From assembly GCF_013372625.1 (NCBI RefSeq), contig NZ_JABXFD010000380.1, forward strand, positions 1 through 39,008: a stretch of DNA of 39,008 nucleotides, in the 5' to 3' direction. Positions 27,381-35,147 of the stretch are shown here, in pieces. Source of the stretch: Actinomadura sp. BRA 177. GTDB taxonomy: Bacteria; Actinomycetota; Actinomycetes; Streptosporangiales; Streptosporangiaceae. The stretch's first letter is position 1. Each line of letters starts with the position of its first letter. A program made the position numbers and the translations under genes. A model generated the notes under the pieces. The model was given only the letters and a program-made list of their open reading frames with translations, did not search any database and was not told the origin of the DNA.

Positions 27381-27545
27381 ATGGACGGACGGGCCGTTCT
27401 GGTGGGCACCCTGCGCGGCGTCCCCCTGCTGGTCTGCCCGCTCCGGGGCGGGACGGTGATCGGCGCGCGTGCCGTGCTGCACGAGGCGCCGAGCCCGGTC
27501 GCGGTCGTCCATGAGCGCGACCCGAACATCAAGGAGTCGTCATGA
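27381..27545 (+). CDS. Short 54-residue protein resembling only the end of a UspA domain
   Basis: The frame MDGRAVLVGTLRGVPLLVCP leads to a tail VLHEAPSPVAVVHERDP, which matches the last strand of UspA domains (compare VLHHARCPVAVVP in the upstream gene). Everything else of a UspA domain is missing, yet a near-perfect GAGGAGG lies 8 bp before the ATG. Its stop overlaps the start of the flavodoxin gene. It may be a decayed stress-protein gene kept as a coupled leader frame, or a small functional protein. A GTG at 27351 would extend it by ten codons. Confidence 0.5.
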   Translation: MDGRAVLVGTLRGVPLLVCPLRGGTVIGARAVLHEAPSPVAVVHERDPNIKESS

Positions 27546-28039
27546 CCCGAGTCCTGGTGGCGTACGCCTCCGAGCGCGGAGGAACCGCCGAGATCGCCGA
27601 CTGGATCGGCGCTGCGCTGCGCCGCGCCGGTGTGGAGGCCGATGTGCGTCCGGCCGGGGAGGTCCCCGAGCTGGACGGGTACGACGCCGTCGTCGTCGGC
27701 GGCGCGCTGTACGAAGGGCGCTGGCATCGGGAGGCGCGCCGCTTCGTCCGGCACCACGCAGGCGACCTGGCGCACCGGCCCGTGTGGCTGTTCAGCAGCG
27801 GCCCGCTGGACCACACCGCGCGGGAACACGCGATCGACCCCGTTCCGGGTGTCGCCAAGTTCGCCGGCCGGCTGGACGCGCGCGGGCACGCCACCTTCGG
27901 CGGCCGTCTGACCTCGGACGCCAAGGGGTTCCTGGCGTCCAAGATCGCCAAACGGATGAGCGGCGACTACCGGGACCGCGAACAGGTCGCCGAGTGGGCC
28001 ACCGGCATCGCCCGCGAGCTGCGGAGGGTCGCCGTATGA
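27542..28039 (+). CDS. Flavodoxin-domain protein
   Basis: The 165-residue protein begins VLVAYASERGGTAEIADWIG, a flavodoxin FMN phosphate loop. It continues with YDAVVVGGALYEGRWHREAR and WLFSSGPLD, which fit the Flavodoxin_5 family related to the protoporphyrinogen oxidase HemG. It probably binds FMN and carries electrons, but heme synthesis cannot be claimed from sequence. Its ATG overlaps the stop of the short UspA-tail frame (ATGA), so its translation is probably coupled to it. It lies inside the stress-gene block. Confidence 0.82.
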   Translation: MTRVLVAYASERGGTAEIADWIGAALRRAGVEADVRPAGEVPELDGYDAVVVGGALYEGRWHREARRFVRHHAGDLAHRPVWLFSSGPLDHTAREHAIDPVPGVAKFAGRLDARGHATFGGRLTSDAKGFLASKIAKRMSGDYRDREQVAEWATGIARELRRVAV

Positions 28040-28092
28040 GCCTGCTGCGCGCACTGCTCCGTGGCCATCGTCCCCGGACTTCCGGGCGGTGA
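28036..28092 (+). CDS. Possible 18-residue coupled micro-ORF
   Basis: MSLLRALLRGHRPRTSGR starts at an ATGA overlap with the flavodoxin stop. Apart from the coupling there is no support. It may be chance. Confidence 0.15.
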   Translation: MSLLRALLRGHRPRTSGR

Positions 28093-28123
28093 CGGCGGTT
28101 CGGCGCGGAGGTCCCGGCCATAG

Positions 28124-28138
28124 CGGACCTTCGTCCCT
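28124..28138 (+). promoter_or_regulatory. Candidate DosR/DevR box upstream of the nitroreductase
   Basis: CGGACCTTCGTCCCT resembles the palindromic DosR box and lies 59 bp before the nitroreductase ATG at 28198. Confidence 0.45.
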
Positions 28139-28197
28139 GCAGGTCACCCGGCTGTCGGGGGATGAACTGGGAACAGCGGACCTGGGAAGGAGTGACC

Positions 28198-29207
28198 ATG
28201 CGGTACAGCAATGCGGTGAGTCCGTCCGAGCAGGTGTCGGCCGATGCGCGCAAGGCCGTCGAGGACGCGGTGTGGGCCCCTTCGGTGCACAACACCCAGC
28301 CGTGGCGGTTCGCCCTGCACGGCGCCCGGATCAGCCTGAGCGCGGACATCGACCGCCGTCTCGACGTGGCGGATCCGGACGGCCGCGAGATGCTGATCAG
28401 CTGCGGGGCCGCGCTCTACAACCTGAGAAGCTCGCTGCGCGCGCTCGGATACACGCCAGGCGTCCAGTTGCTGCCCGATCCTGATCGCCCGCACCTTCTG
28501 GCCGACATCGTCCTGGAGCCGGGGGAGCACCCGGACCAGCAGACCCTGCGTGAGCACGCGCAGATCCGACGGCGCCGCACCCACCGGGGCGGGTTCCGTC
28601 CGGACCCGGTGCCCGCGGGGGTCCTGTCGGCCATGCGGCACGACGCCGAACGCGCGGGGGCCCGGTTGGTCGAAGCCGTGGACGCCCACGTCAAGGGGGC
28701 TCTGGCGGCCCGACCGAGGCGGCCGAGCACGTCCAGCAGCGCATGCCGGCGCATGCGGCGGAGATCGCCCGCTGGGCGCCTTCGCCCCGGACATCCCGGA
28801 CGGACGGCGTCCAGGAAGACGCCTACCCGCAGCAGGTCCCGAAGACCACGCCGCACTTCCCGGCGCGGGACTTCGCGCGCGGCCACGGGTGGGGGACGCA
28901 GAGCGCGCAGGACGGGGGAACGGCGCTGGCCGGGCTGACCCTGCTGCTCGTCTCCGACGGCGATGGTCCGGCCGATTGGCTGAACACCGGGCAGGCACTG
29001 CAACGAGTGCTCCTGAGAGCTGCGGAACGCGACCTGGCAGCGGCCTTCCACACCCAGGCCCTCGAAGTGCCCGAGTTGCGCGCGTTCATCCGGGCTCGCT
29101 TCTGTGGCGGCGCCCACCCGCAGATGCTGCTGCGCCTCGGCGTCCCTGAGGGCGAGGAGCTGGGAACGGTCCGCCGCCCGGTCGAGGACGTGATCGAAGA
29201 GACATGA
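28198..29207 (+). pseudogene. Acg-type nitroreductase family gene with a frameshift
   Basis: The first frame gives VSADARKAVEDAVWAPSVHN and TQPWRFALHGARISLSADID, the FMN-binding start of the Acg/nitroreductase family found in mycobacterial dormancy regulons. It keeps sense to about residue 165 (28695). Similarity then moves to the frame one base back, starting TEAAEHVQQRMPAHAAEIAR and running to RPVEDVIEET at 29207. A net loss of one base near the GGGGG at 28695-28699 would explain this. Around 28770-28805 a third frame reads FAPDIPDG, hinting at a second, compensated shift. Joined, the parts give the normal length of about 336 residues. GGAAGGAG precedes the ATG. Either a pseudogene or a sequencing error. 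Confidence 0.75.
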
Positions 29208-29211
29208 CCAA

Positions 29212-29529
29212 GTGGTCGGTGCCATGGCTCCAAGGCTGAAGGCTGGACTCATGGCCGACGAACCCCGGACCGGTGAAGATCGGGCGAGGCTCGTTCTCTC
29301 GCATCCGCGAGCCGCGCGTGCCGATCCTGGTGCGGGAAGGCCGACGGCGGCGCGTTCGAGGACGAGGACGAGGTCGTTCCGGGTCGAGGCGGCACACGGG
29401 CGGGTGGCGAGCGGCTGCCGGGCCTGCGGCCCCCTGGACCATGAGGACGCTGGGCGGCTCGTTCACGGCCGACCCCGCCCGGACGGCGGGACGGTCATCA
29501 CCTGGCAGGCGCCGCTCAAGGGACTCTGA
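29212..29529 (+). pseudogene. Scrambled C-terminal remnant of a probable sensor histidine kinase
   Basis: One frame contains TMRTLGGSFTADPA and the next one contains GGTVITWQAPL followed by a stop at 29529. Together they resemble the end of a DevS/DosS-type histidine kinase ATPase domain (an LGG segment, then GGT..TW..PL). The frame changes at about 29485, and no earlier kinase motif, ribosome binding site or start is visible. The rest of the stretch 29208-29576 shows no gene. The identification is by pattern only, but it agrees with the DosR-type context. Confidence 0.35.
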
Positions 29530-29576
29530 CGCGGCGCCCGCAGGGCCGGCCGCCGACAGCTGGCGTGGGCAGAGCC

Positions 29577-30257
29577 TCACGCCCGGGGGTAGTGGGCGGG
29601 GCGGGTGTCGTCGTGGTCGTAGCCGAGCGTGTGGACGACGTCCACGACGCCTTCGGTGGCGGCGGTCAGGCGGACGACGATCGGGATGAGGCTCTTCTGC
29701 TCGACGCGCCCGGTGAGGTGGACGACCCCTTCCCGGACGCGGACGTGCAGCTCGCCGGGGTCCTGCCAGAGCTTGTTGACCAGGACGTCCTGGATGACCT
29801 CGTCGCGGATCTCGGCGTCGGAGCGGTGGAACACGCGCAGCAGGTCGCGGCGGGCCACGATGCCGGCGAGCCCGCCGTCCTCGTCGAGGACGGGCATGGC
29901 CTTGTACCCGTGGGCGTTCAGCAGCCGGGCGGCCTGGGCGATGGTGGTGTGCGGGGCGACGGAGACGACCGGTGCGCTCATCAGCCCGCGGGCGTCCACG
30001 GCCGCGGCCTTGGTCCTGGCTTCGGTGGGGCGCCGCAGTCTGGCCAGCCGAGACCGGTGGTCGCCGTCCTTGTACTCCTGCTTGTGGAGCAGGTCGGCCT
30101 CGGTGACGATGCCGGTGACGTGTCCCGCGGCGTCCAGGACGGGCACGCCGCTGATGCGGTGTTCGGCCATCGTGTCGGCGATCTCGGCGAACGGGGTCTC
30201 TTCGGTCACCGTCACGACGCTCGCGGTCATGACGTCCTGGACCGTCCGGCGTTTCAT
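29577..30257 (-). CDS. CBS-domain pair protein with C-terminal BON domain
   Basis: The 226-residue protein has two CBS domains. The first (about 5-60) is VQDVMTASVVTVTEETPFAE plus RISGVPVLDAAGHVTGIVTE. The second (about 78-135) is LMSAPVVSVAPHTTIAQAAR plus GYKAMPVLDEDG. A BON domain (about 150-215) follows, with VREGVVHLTGRVEQKSLIP. CBS pairs bind adenine nucleotides and sense energy state; BON domains often bind phospholipid or membranes. CBS proteins such as Hrp1 belong to the mycobacterial DosR regulon. I chose the ATG at 30257 because AGGAGGAG is just upstream. Confidence 0.9.
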   Translation of the reverse strand: MKRRTVQDVMTASVVTVTEETPFAEIADTMAEHRISGVPVLDAAGHVTGIVTEADLLHKQEYKDGDHRSRLARLRRPTEARTKAAAVDARGLMSAPVVSVAPHTTIAQAARLLNAHGYKAMPVLDEDGGLAGIVARRDLLRVFHRSDAEIRDEVIQDVLVNKLWQDPGELHVRVREGVVHLTGRVEQKSLIPIVVRLTAATEGVVDVVHTLGYDHDDTRPAHYPRA

Positions 30258-30567
30258 GGTCTCCTCCTGGGGGTCTCGCCGGCTCAGGGAGCCTCGGACG
30301 CGGTGGCGTGGTCCACCGTGACCCACGTCGGCGACCTCCCTGAGTCACCTCCACTCTCCCGATGACGCGGCCTCCGGGGCAGTGCCGACCGTCCCCGCCG
30401 CGCGGGACCTTCGGCCCATTCGTCATCGCCTGCGCAGCCGCCCGGCCCTATGTGGTCGGGGGCCAAAGGTCCCTGATGTTCCGGACCGATGCCTCCCCCG
30501 GGGAACGGTCCGCATTGAGCAGAGTGGTGGTGAACGAACCCGATCGAGAAGTGTGAGGTGGGAAGGC
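30258..30567. promoter_or_regulatory. Divergent regulatory region with two candidate DosR/DevR boxes
   Basis: GGGACCTTCGGCCCA (30404-30418) and, in the opposite orientation, GGGCCAAAGGTCCCT (30460-30474) are the best DosR-like palindromes in the window. They lie between the CBS-BON gene and the second stress-protein gene and could serve both promoters. No gene is seen in this 310-bp gap. Confidence 0.55.
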
Positions 30568-31431
30568 ATGAACGCAGCGCCGATCACCGGGATCGTTGTC
30601 GGCTATGACGGATCAGAGAACGGGATCCGGGCTTTGGACTGGGCCGCCGAGGAGGCGCGGACCCGCGGCCTGCCGATGACCGTGATCCACGTGTTCGAGG
30701 TCTTCGTCGGGGGCCCGGTGGCCATGCCGTTGGTGGACCTGCGGTCCCTGGCGCAGGAGACCCTGGACGGAGGTGTCGACCACGTCCGGAAGGAAGCGTC
30801 CGACGTTCCGGTGCAGGGCGTGCTCGTCCAGGGGCAGGCGGCCGCCAAGTTGATCGAGGCGGGGAAGACGGCCGCCATGATCGTGCTGGGGCCGCGGGGC
30901 CTGGGCGGGTTCGCCGGCCTGGTGCTCGGGTCGGTCAGCGCCCAGGTGGTCGCGCACGCCCCCTGCCCCGTGGTGATCGCCAGAGGCGACCTGGACACGC
31001 CAGGCCGTGTCGTGGTCGGCGTGGACGGTTCACCGATCTCCCGGGCCGCGCTGGCGCTGGCGTTCGCCGAGGCCGAGCTGCACGGATCCTCCGTCCACGC
31101 GGTGGCGGCCTGGGAGTCGGTGCCGGTGGACGACCTTCCGCCGCTGGCCGACGAGGCCGGCATGCGCAAGGCGGCCACGACCCGGCTGGACCAGCTGATG
31201 ATCCCCCTGCGGGAGCTCCACCCCGGAGTGGACGCGCAGGCCGAGATCGTGGTGGGCCCGCCGCGTGAAGTCCTGCTGGACGCCGCGCGGGACGCGCGTC
31301 TACTCGTCGTCGGCTCGCGAGGACTGGGCGGCTTCCGCGGCCTGCTACTCGGATCGGTCAGCCAAGCCCTGGTCCAGCACGCCCCATGCCCGGTAGCGGT
31401 CGTCCACGCCCCCCAGAATCCCGCCGACTAG
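30568..31431 (+). CDS. Universal stress protein with two UspA domains
   Basis: The 287-residue protein has two complete UspA domains. Domain 1 starts GIVVGYDGSENGIRALDWAA and has GPRGLGGFAGLVLGSVS (about 108-124). Domain 2 starts RVVVGVDGSPISRAALALAF and has GSRGLGGFRGLLLGSVS (about 255-271), then ALVQHAPCPVAVVHAP. Both ATP-binding loops look intact, unlike the paralogue at 26488, whose second loop is altered. GGTGGGAAGG precedes the ATG. Two DosR-like boxes lie upstream, so induction under low oxygen is predicted. Confidence 0.93.
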   Translation: MNAAPITGIVVGYDGSENGIRALDWAAEEARTRGLPMTVIHVFEVFVGGPVAMPLVDLRSLAQETLDGGVDHVRKEASDVPVQGVLVQGQAAAKLIEAGKTAAMIVLGPRGLGGFAGLVLGSVSAQVVAHAPCPVVIARGDLDTPGRVVVGVDGSPISRAALALAFAEAELHGSSVHAVAAWESVPVDDLPPLADEAGMRKAATTRLDQLMIPLRELHPGVDAQAEIVVGPPREVLLDAARDARLLVVGSRGLGGFRGLLLGSVSQALVQHAPCPVAVVHAPQNPAD

Positions 31432-31543
31432 CGATCACCCCTACGCGCCGGCCCAGGCCATGAACAGCGGCCAGAGGATGCCAACCGCGTCGTCTGAATG
31501 AAGGATTCCGGGTCGGACGTTTCTGGTGTCCGCTGGGCGCCGC

Positions 31544-31561
31544 CCACCGGTCCGGCGGTGG
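31544..31561. terminator. Weak hairpin between convergent genes
   Basis: CCACCG (31544-31549) and CGGTGG (31556-31561) form a 6-bp stem in the 177-bp gap between the stress-protein gene and the convergent FAD oxidase. A terminator is expected here, but the stem is short. Confidence 0.25.
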
Positions 31562-31608
31562 ATCGCTCCGCCGGGCTGTGGAGAGGGCTCGCCAGGTTCG
31601 CGTCCTGA

Positions 31609-32982
31609 CTATTGCTCTGTGGGCGATGTTTTTGAGGGGTTGATCCAGGGTGGGGTTTGGAAGGTCTCGTGTGGGTCGTGGGTCTGTTTGATCGTGGTGA
31701 GGCGGTCGAGGGTTGCTGGGGAGTAGGCCGTGCTGGTGCGGGTGGCGCTCTCGTTGAGTCCGAGATGGTTGACGTCGGGGCCGCCGGCCGACAGGTGCAT
31801 CAGGCCGGCGAGTCCCTTCTCGCTCCAGGTCCGTTCGGCGGCGCCGTCGCCGGAGGACCAGTTGGCGATGATCTCGGTCATGAAGGCCGCGTGACGGTAG
31901 GAGAACGGGGTGTCCGGGGCGTCGGGGGCGGAGATGGCGCCGCCGAGGGGGCGGAAGAGGAACTCGCTGAGCGGCGAGGAGGCGTCCTCGATCGCGGCGA
32001 CGGCGTGGTCGGCGGCGGGGCCGTCCAGGCCGGTCAGCCATTCGGAGCGGACGTCCCAGCACATGCCGTCGGGTGCGGCTTCGTCCGTTGAGGTCTGGAA
32101 GGTGCAGAAGTCGGTCGGGGCGATCGTGTCCAGGAGCGGTCGGCCGATTCGGCGAAGGGCTCGCACGTGCGGGTCGTCCTCGCCGTCGGGGCCGGTGGAG
32201 AAGACGGGGAGGAGCAGGACGGGCCGGCCCTGGACGTCGTCGGGGAGGCCGGGGATGGGCGGAGCGCTGGTGAGGACCGCGGCCCAGTTGAGGTGGGAGG
32301 GAGCAGATGCGGTCGCTTCGACGGCCTGCCACAGGACGGCGTCGGCGTCGGTGAGGCGGTGGACGAGGGTGCCGGTGATCGGCCGGACGAGCGGGAAGAG
32401 CCGCATCCGGAGTTCGGTCACCACGCCGAGGCCGGTTCCGGCGCCGCGCAGCGCCCAGTAGAGGTCGGGTTCGGCTTCGGGGCCGACATCGCGGACGGCA
32501 CCGTCGGCGGTCACGATGGTCGCGCCGAGCAGGTTGTCGCCGGCGAGGCCGTGGCCGCGTCCGAGCCAGCCGAGTCCGGTGCCCAGGGAGAATCCGGCGA
32601 CGCCGACCTTGGACACCGAGCCGCCGGTGGTGGCCAGGCCGTGCTTTTGCAGGACGGGATCGACCTGGCCCCAGCGGAGCCCGGCGCCGAGCCGGGCGAC
32701 GCGGTTCTCGGGGGCGACCGAGATGGAGGTGAGGTCGCGGACGTCCACGACGAGGCCGCCGTCGGCGAGGGAGCGGCCCGCGAAGTTGTGGCCGCCGGCG
32801 CGGACGGTGAGCGGCAGGCCGTGGTGGACGGCATGGCCGATGGCGAGTGCGACGTCGTCGGCGTCGGCGCATCGGGCGATGAGCGCGGGGCGCGTCCGGA
32901 CGGCCTCGTTCCACAGGTGCCGCTGGTCCTCGTAGCCGGTGTCGTCGGGCGTGGTGAGCCGGCCTTTGAATCCCTTGATCAC
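31609..32982 (-). CDS. FAD-linked oxidase of the berberine-bridge (BBE-like) family
   Basis: The 457-residue protein has the FAD-binding domain of the PCMH/BBE family. It shows RPALIARCADADDVALAIGH, LTVRAGGHNFAGRSLADGG (H65 is the expected covalent FAD attachment site) and GLGWLGRGHGLAGDNLLGA. The C-terminal BBE segment is present but short (LDRLTTIKQTHDPHETFQTP) and lacks the usual YxN in a clear form. The cysteine that makes the second FAD link in many members appears absent (GWLGRGHG). Such enzymes oxidise sugars, alkaloids or polyketides; the substrate is unknown. The GTG at 32982 gives the best N-terminus although its ribosome binding site is weak. Confidence 0.85.
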   Translation of the reverse strand: MIKGFKGRLTTPDDTGYEDQRHLWNEAVRTRPALIARCADADDVALAIGHAVHHGLPLTVRAGGHNFAGRSLADGGLVVDVRDLTSISVAPENRVARLGAGLRWGQVDPVLQKHGLATTGGSVSKVGVAGFSLGTGLGWLGRGHGLAGDNLLGATIVTADGAVRDVGPEAEPDLYWALRGAGTGLGVVTELRMRLFPLVRPITGTLVHRLTDADAVLWQAVEATASAPSHLNWAAVLTSAPPIPGLPDDVQGRPVLLLPVFSTGPDGEDDPHVRALRRIGRPLLDTIAPTDFCTFQTSTDEAAPDGMCWDVRSEWLTGLDGPAADHAVAAIEDASSPLSEFLFRPLGGAISAPDAPDTPFSYRHAAFMTEIIANWSSGDGAAERTWSEKGLAGLMHLSAGGPDVNHLGLNESATRTSTAYSPATLDRLTTIKQTHDPHETFQTPPWINPSKTSPTEQ

Positions 32983-33041
32983 AAAGGCACCGTAGGCCGA
33001 ACGGGCAGGTGGAAGGGATGTTCGCGGTCCGCTGAGCGGAC

Positions 33042-33950
33042 TCAGGTGGCGCAGGTTCTGCGGACGTACTCGACCGCCCCGGGTTCCAGGCGGTTGCGCA
33101 GGTCGAAGAACAGTTCGGCGGCGCGGTGCCCTACCCAGTCGTCGGGGAGCAGGTCCTTGGGCAGCCCGGGGTCGAGGTAGGGGAACTTGCGCCAGTGGTA
33201 CAGGGCGAGTGTGTAGTCGATGAACACCTGGGCTCCGGACGGGTGCCGGACGTCCTTCCAGCGTTCGGTGACGGGTGCGCACCAGTCGACGAATTCGGCG
33301 TAGAGGGTGGTCAACTCGGTCAGGCCCCATGCCTCACTGACGAGTGAGGAGAGTTCGGCGAATCCGGTGTACTGCGCTTCGAACATCAGGACGTACTGCT
33401 GGAATCCGAGTTGTTCGACGGTCTTCTCCAGTTCGTCCCGCATGCGCCGGGGTGCCATCCACAGGCCGTTGCTGAGGTTCCCGAAGCCGAGCCAGGAGAG
33501 TTGGGAGCGCAGCACGTGTCGTTTGGAGCGCTGGTCTTCCGGGACGGAGAACGACACGAGGATCCAGCCGTCGCCGAGGTAGGCGGGGTGCCGAGGGCCG
33601 AAGATGCGGCGGTCGGTGTCCTCGAGTGCCGCGAGGGCCTGGCCGGTCAGGCGCAGGCCGCGCGCGCCGGGGCGGTTCTCCGGTTCGAGGAGCCCCTTGC
33701 GGCGCATGCGCAGCAGCGCCGACCGGGTGGCGGCCTCATCGACGCCCAGCTCGTTCATCAGATGAACGATCTTGGCGATGGCGAACCATCCGCCGAGGGG
33801 CCGCATGTAGGCCCCGCAGACGTCCATGATGAGCATCTTCGGGCGTCCGGTCCCGGAGTCGCCGGCCGCGCCGCTGCGCGGCGTGGTGGCCATGGACGGC
33901 GTCGCACCCGTCCAGGCGCCATCGATGTGCTGGCTTTCGGCTCCTCGCAT
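33042..33950 (-). CDS. PaaX-family transcriptional regulator
   Basis: The 302-residue protein matches the PaaX layout. An N-terminal winged helix contains LIMDVCGAYMRPLGGWFAIA, then ELGVDEAATRSALLRMRRKG. A central domain has WILVSFSVPEDQRSKRHVLR and LSWLGFGNLSNGLWMAPRRM, and the C-terminal domain reads HWRKFPYLDPGLPKDLLPDD, then W. PaaX proteins repress phenylacetate catabolism and respond to an aryl-CoA. The start is uncertain: ATG at 33950 is used, with ATG 33893 and GTG 34016 as alternatives, none with a good ribosome binding site. It is divergent from an importer operon that leads into aromatic catabolism, so that operon is the probable target. Confidence 0.87.
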   Translation of the reverse strand: MRGAESQHIDGAWTGATPSMATTPRSGAAGDSGTGRPKMLIMDVCGAYMRPLGGWFAIAKIVHLMNELGVDEAATRSALLRMRRKGLLEPENRPGARGLRLTGQALAALEDTDRRIFGPRHPAYLGDGWILVSFSVPEDQRSKRHVLRSQLSWLGFGNLSNGLWMAPRRMRDELEKTVEQLGFQQYVLMFEAQYTGFAELSSLVSEAWGLTELTTLYAEFVDWCAPVTERWKDVRHPSGAQVFIDYTLALYHWRKFPYLDPGLPKDLLPDDWVGHRAAELFFDLRNRLEPGAVEYVRRTCAT

Positions 33951-34052
33951 GGCATCCAGTGTGCCCGCTCGGCGCAGCGTCCCGGGACGGTTCGCCCAGC
34001 GGAACGGTGTCCTCACGGCAACGCCGCAGGTGGCGGTACAACCGTGTTTCCA

Positions 34053-34072
34053 GTCGTCACCGATGTGACGAC
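34053..34072. promoter_or_regulatory. Candidate operator: 8-bp inverted repeat before importer 3
   Basis: GTCGTCAC (34053-34060) and GTGACGAC (34065-34072) form a perfect inverted repeat with a 4-bp spacer. It lies 31 bp before the first importer gene, in the gap shared with the PaaX-type regulator. An operator for that regulator is inferred. Confidence 0.45.
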
Positions 34073-34102
34073 CGTCATGCGGAAGACTGCCGGAGGTGGC
34101 AT

Positions 34103-35146
34103 ATGACCGTGCGTGCGCGGCGCACCGCGGCCGGGATGGTGGCTGCCGGACTCCTGTTCGGCCTGGCCGCCTGCGGCGACGGGAATGACGGCAAGGCCGT
34201 CCCGTCGGGAGGGGACGACGGGACGGGCTGCGCGGCGGCCAAGGGCAAGACCGTCGGCTTCAGCGAGCCGCTGCCCGACCCGAACTTCCAGGCGATCGAG
34301 CAGATCGTCTCCAAGGCGCTGGCCAAGTACGGCGCGAAGCTCAAGGTGGTCAACGCGAACCTGGACCCGGGCAAGCAGATCTCCGACATCAACACCCTGA
34401 TGCAGCAGCAGGTGGACGCGCTGATCGCCAACCCGGTCGATCCGAACGCGACGCAGGGGGTGTTCGCCCAGGTCCGGCAGAAGAAGATCCCGATCATCGT
34501 GCTGGACACCGAGGTCGGCGGGCCGTACTTCACCACCGTCCGCGACGACGTGGACTTCGCGGGTGCGGACGGCGCGAAGGCGCTCAAGGAGATCGTGGGC
34601 GACGGGAAGGTCGCGGCGATGTTCGGCCCCAACTTCGCCGAGCTGCTGAACTGGGAGAAGGCCGCTTTCGAGGCCGGGGCCAAGGAGGCCGGCCTCAATG
34701 TCGTCGACCGCCGGGTCAACCAGAAGATCACTCCCGCGGACGCCAAGGCGATCGCCGAGTCGTGGCGGCAGAAGTACGGCGGCGATCTCAAGGGCATCTG
34801 GACGTTCAACGACGTCTCGGCCATCGGGGCGGCATCGGCGCTGGGCGGAGACTTCACGCCGGCGATCGTGTCGATCAACGGGCAGCCCGACGCGGTGCCG
34901 CTGGTGAAGGCCGGCAAGATCACCGCCACGTACGGCGTCCCGTACGACAAGACGGGCCAGGCCCTGGCGTACGCGGCGCTGCGGGCGGTCTGCGGAGCCA
35001 AGGTGCCGTCGGAGATCTGGATTCCCACGGTCAAGCTGACCAAGGAGAACATCGACACCTGGCAGCCGATCGCGCAGCGGGTCGACAACCCGTTCTCGAT
35101 CGCCTTCGAAAAGCGCGAAGGCAAGACCTACGTCAAGCTCGACTGA
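34103..35146 (+). CDS. Sugar-type ABC transporter substrate-binding lipoprotein (importer 3)
   Basis: The 347-residue product has a lipoprotein signal with the lipobox GLAAC (C24), then a ribose-class binding domain. Recognisable parts are VGFSEPLPDPNFQAIEQIVS, DINTLMQQQVDALIANPVDP, IPIIVLDTEVGG, IWTFNDVSAIGAASAL and VKAGKITATYGVPYDKTGQA. GGAGG lies 6 bp before the ATG. The sequence class is that of sugar and autoinducer importers. Its operon, however, continues into an acyl-CoA dehydrogenase and homogentisate dioxygenase, so an aromatic or other non-sugar ligand is plausible. Confidence 0.9.
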   Translation: MTVRARRTAAGMVAAGLLFGLAACGDGNDGKAVPSGGDDGTGCAAAKGKTVGFSEPLPDPNFQAIEQIVSKALAKYGAKLKVVNANLDPGKQISDINTLMQQQVDALIANPVDPNATQGVFAQVRQKKIPIIVLDTEVGGPYFTTVRDDVDFAGADGAKALKEIVGDGKVAAMFGPNFAELLNWEKAAFEAGAKEAGLNVVDRRVNQKITPADAKAIAESWRQKYGGDLKGIWTFNDVSAIGAASALGGDFTPAIVSINGQPDAVPLVKAGKITATYGVPYDKTGQALAYAALRAVCGAKVPSEIWIPTVKLTKENIDTWQPIAQRVDNPFSIAFEKREGKTYVKLD

Positions 35147-35147
35147 G

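Noticed and set aside
28109..28121. A second DosR-like box, AGGTCCCGGCCAT
   Set aside because: The half-sites do not align with the consensus palindrome, and the site nearly abuts the better match at 28124.
31358..32914. A long minus-strand frame overlapping the FAD oxidase
   Set aside because: The translation is almost entirely Arg and Pro. The alternative frame shows the FAD-binding motifs.
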